Origin: Hymenobacter tibetensis
GTDB taxonomy: Bacteria > Bacteroidota > Bacteroidia > Cytophagales > Hymenobacteraceae
Direction of reading: 5' to 3'
Assembly (NCBI RefSeq): GCF_022827545.1
Contig: NZ_CP094669.1
Coordinates: forward strand, 3,686,001-3,750,000
Length of the DNA: 64,000 nt
In this document: in pieces, positions 62,845 to 64,000 of the stretch
How the letters are laid out: every line of letters begins with the position of its first letter
Position numbering within the stretch: position 1 is the stretch's first letter
Notes under the pieces: generated by a model
What the model was told of the DNA's origin: nothing
Database searches by the model: none
The model's input: the letters and a program-made list of their open reading frames with translations, nothing else
Program-made: the position numbers and the translations under genes

Positions 62845-63168
62845 CTACGTGGGATTTTCGCTCACCCGCTGGGTGGGGAGCACTTCCCACGGGCTCGCCA
62901 GCAGGGGCCGCACCAATGCCAGGATACCGGGTACGGCGGGATGCGTGGGGTGGGCGGCTACGGCCTCCTCGTTGGCCCAGCCGGCCAGCAGCACGAACGC
63001 AGTAGGGTCCTCGGCCTGCACCAACAGGTGGTAATACAAGCAGCCGGGTTCGCGGCGGACGGGCTCGATGAGTTCGAGCAGGAGTCCCTGCACCCGCTGA
63101 CGGTGCGCCGGCTGGCTTCGAATCGTCACGAGCAGGTGACGTTCGGCCGATTTGTCGAGGGTAGTCAT
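62845..63168 (-). CDS. Antibiotic-biosynthesis-monooxygenase-domain (ABM) protein
   Basis: A 107-residue ferredoxin-like-fold protein of the ABM/YgiN type. It begins MTTLDKSAERHLLVTIRSQP, with EPGCLYYHLLVQAEDPTAFV as the family-typical centre. Homologs act as quinol or heme monooxygenases. I chose the ATG at 63168; the upstream frame overlaps the next gene. It lies 43 bp behind the NADP oxidoreductase and is probably in one transcript with it. Confidence 0.88.
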   Translation of the reverse strand: MTTLDKSAERHLLVTIRSQPAHRQRVQGLLLELIEPVRREPGCLYYHLLVQAEDPTAFVLLAGWANEEAVAAHPTHPAVPGILALVRPLLASPWEVLPTQRVSENPT

Positions 63169-63211
63169 GGTAAATGAGCAGTAAGTTGGGGTGTTAAAAG
63201 GCTCTTTGCTT

Positions 63212-64000
63212 TTACGCGACGGTGAGCACAATTTTGCCCTGCAGGTGTCCGCGGGCGGCGCGTTCGTGCGCCTGACGCGCCTCGGCCAGCGGAAACGTGC
63301 TGTCGATGACCACGCGCACCGTGCCGGCCGCCAGCAAGCGTCCCAATTCCGCGAGCTGCGCGCCATGGGAGCGCACCTGGGTCATCGAAACCGCAATGCC
63401 TTGCTGGGCGGCCTGCTCGGTAGCGGTGAAGCCCAAGAACACGGGGAATAGTGCCCCACCCCGGCGGAGCGTGCGCAGGAAACGGTCCGTGGTCGGGCCA
63501 CTCAGCGTATCGAGCACCAGGTCCACGTCCTGCACGATTTCCTCGGCCGGAGCCTGGGTATAGTCGAGGAACTCGTCGGCTCCCAACTCGCGCAACAGCG
63601 CTTCGTGTTTGCTCGACGCCACGGCGATAACATGTGCGCCCTGCCATTTGGCCAGCTGCACCGCCAGGTGGCCCACGCCGCCCGCGGCCCCGTTCACCAG
63701 CACCCGCTGACCCTGCAGCGGTACCGGGCGATGCGGCTCCGCTTGGAATGGATTTGGCGCGGTGTGTCCCAACTCAATCAGGTACTGCCACGCCGTTAGC
63801 CCGGACATCGGGGCGCCTGCCGCTTGCACGTGGTCAAGGCCGGCCGGCTTATGGGCTAGGTCCGTAGCCGGTGCGGCCACATACTCCGCATAGCCTTGGC
63901 TTTCCCCTACGCTCGGAAAGCGAATCATCCCAAACACTTCCTCGCCGACGGCGAAACCCGTTACATCTGGGGCTATGGCGGCGACGACGCCCGACACATC
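63212..64000 (-). CDS. NADP-dependent zinc-independent oxidoreductase (partial)
   Basis: The 3' part (262 codons) of a quinone-oxidoreductase-like MDR protein; the start is beyond the right edge. The Rossmann motif reads VLVNGAAGGVGHLAVQLAKW, and LGADEFLDYTQAP and VLDTLSGPTTDRFL are typical. No zinc-ligand cysteines in the visible part. It should reduce quinones or enones with NADPH. Followed by the ABM gene. Confidence 0.88.
   Translation of the reverse strand, partial: DVSGVVAAIAPDVTGFAVGEEVFGMIRFPSVGESQGYAEYVAAPATDLAHKPAGLDHVQAAGAPMSGLTAWQYLIELGHTAPNPFQAEPHRPVPLQGQRVLVNGAAGGVGHLAVQLAKWQGAHVIAVASSKHEALLRELGADEFLDYTQAPAEEIVQDVDLVLDTLSGPTTDRFLRTLRRGGALFPVFLGFTATEQAAQQGIAVSMTQVRSHGAQLAELGRLLAAGTVRVVIDSTFPLAEARQAHERAARGHLQGKIVLTVA

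Noticed and set aside
1..64000. CRISPR arrays, tRNA or rRNA genes, prophage
   Set aside because: No repeat-spacer pattern, cloverleaf-type sequence, rRNA segment or phage structural gene was noticed on reading either strand.

Overview
The window looks like chromosome from a Hymenobacter-like member of the Bacteroidota (Cytophagales, Hymenobacteraceae). This is inferred from several things: type IX secretion C-terminal domains on three giant secreted proteins, DUF2911 and DUF4369-TlpA proteins, a two-component-propeller regulator, TAnnTTTG-like -7 promoter elements, absence of Shine-Dalgarno sequences, and moderately high GC. No rRNA, tRNA, CRISPR array or phage was seen. The right edge cuts an oxidoreductase gene.

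Layout. 1-6.7 kb: DUF2911 lipoprotein-like/exported protein, a [2Fe-2S]-ferredoxin/nucleotide cyclase fusion, an outer-membrane barrel protein and a TlpA-type thioredoxin. 7.0-11.9 kb: a TPR histidine kinase and an NtrC-like response regulator, tail to tail. 12.2-31.9 kb: a redox/stress island with three Crp/Fnr paralogs, pirin, acetyltransferase, F420-type reductase, esterase, cupin, DUF305, YVTN propeller, Dps, SDR, quinone reductase, alginate-export porin, YcaC-like hydrolase, a three-subunit periplasmic-type molybdenum aldehyde oxidoreductase (PaoABC-like), NmrA protein and bestrophin channel. 32.0-40.1 kb: an OYE-like reductase and FAD monooxygenase pair, then GAPDH followed by a tight run of UBP zinc finger, CNB-histidine kinase, SDR and a receiver/glutaredoxin-like/thioredoxin-reductase-like fusion, closed by a 31-bp perfect hairpin. 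40.2-44.3 kb: SRPBCC protein, LLM oxidoreductase, and a decayed stretch with MFS, IS3, cupin and small-membrane-protein remnants. 44.3-60.5 kb: a beta-1,3-glucan locus (PQQ-type sugar dehydrogenase, GH16, GH81, all with T9SS tails) beside a membrane propeller regulator with a LuxR-type HTH. 60.5-64 kb: transposase remnant, two hypothetical proteins, an ABM monooxygenase and a partial NADP oxidoreductase.

The most striking signal is regulatory. Ten copies of a 14-bp palindrome TTGAY-N4-RTCAA sit upstream of nine genes, always 26-27 nt before a TTTG (-7-like) element, which puts the box centre at about -41.5 (class II activation geometry). The three Crp/Fnr paralogs in the window all carry the E-xx-S-R recognition helix known from FNR to read TTGA half-sites. 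The simplest reading is a local Fnr/Dnr-like regulon covering thioredoxin, pirin, Dps, SDR, Mo-aldehyde oxidoreductase, porin, hydrolase, LLM enzyme and the histidine kinase. A second candidate system is the UBP-finger/CNB-kinase/receiver-reductase operon, in which every expected redox cysteine pair is missing.
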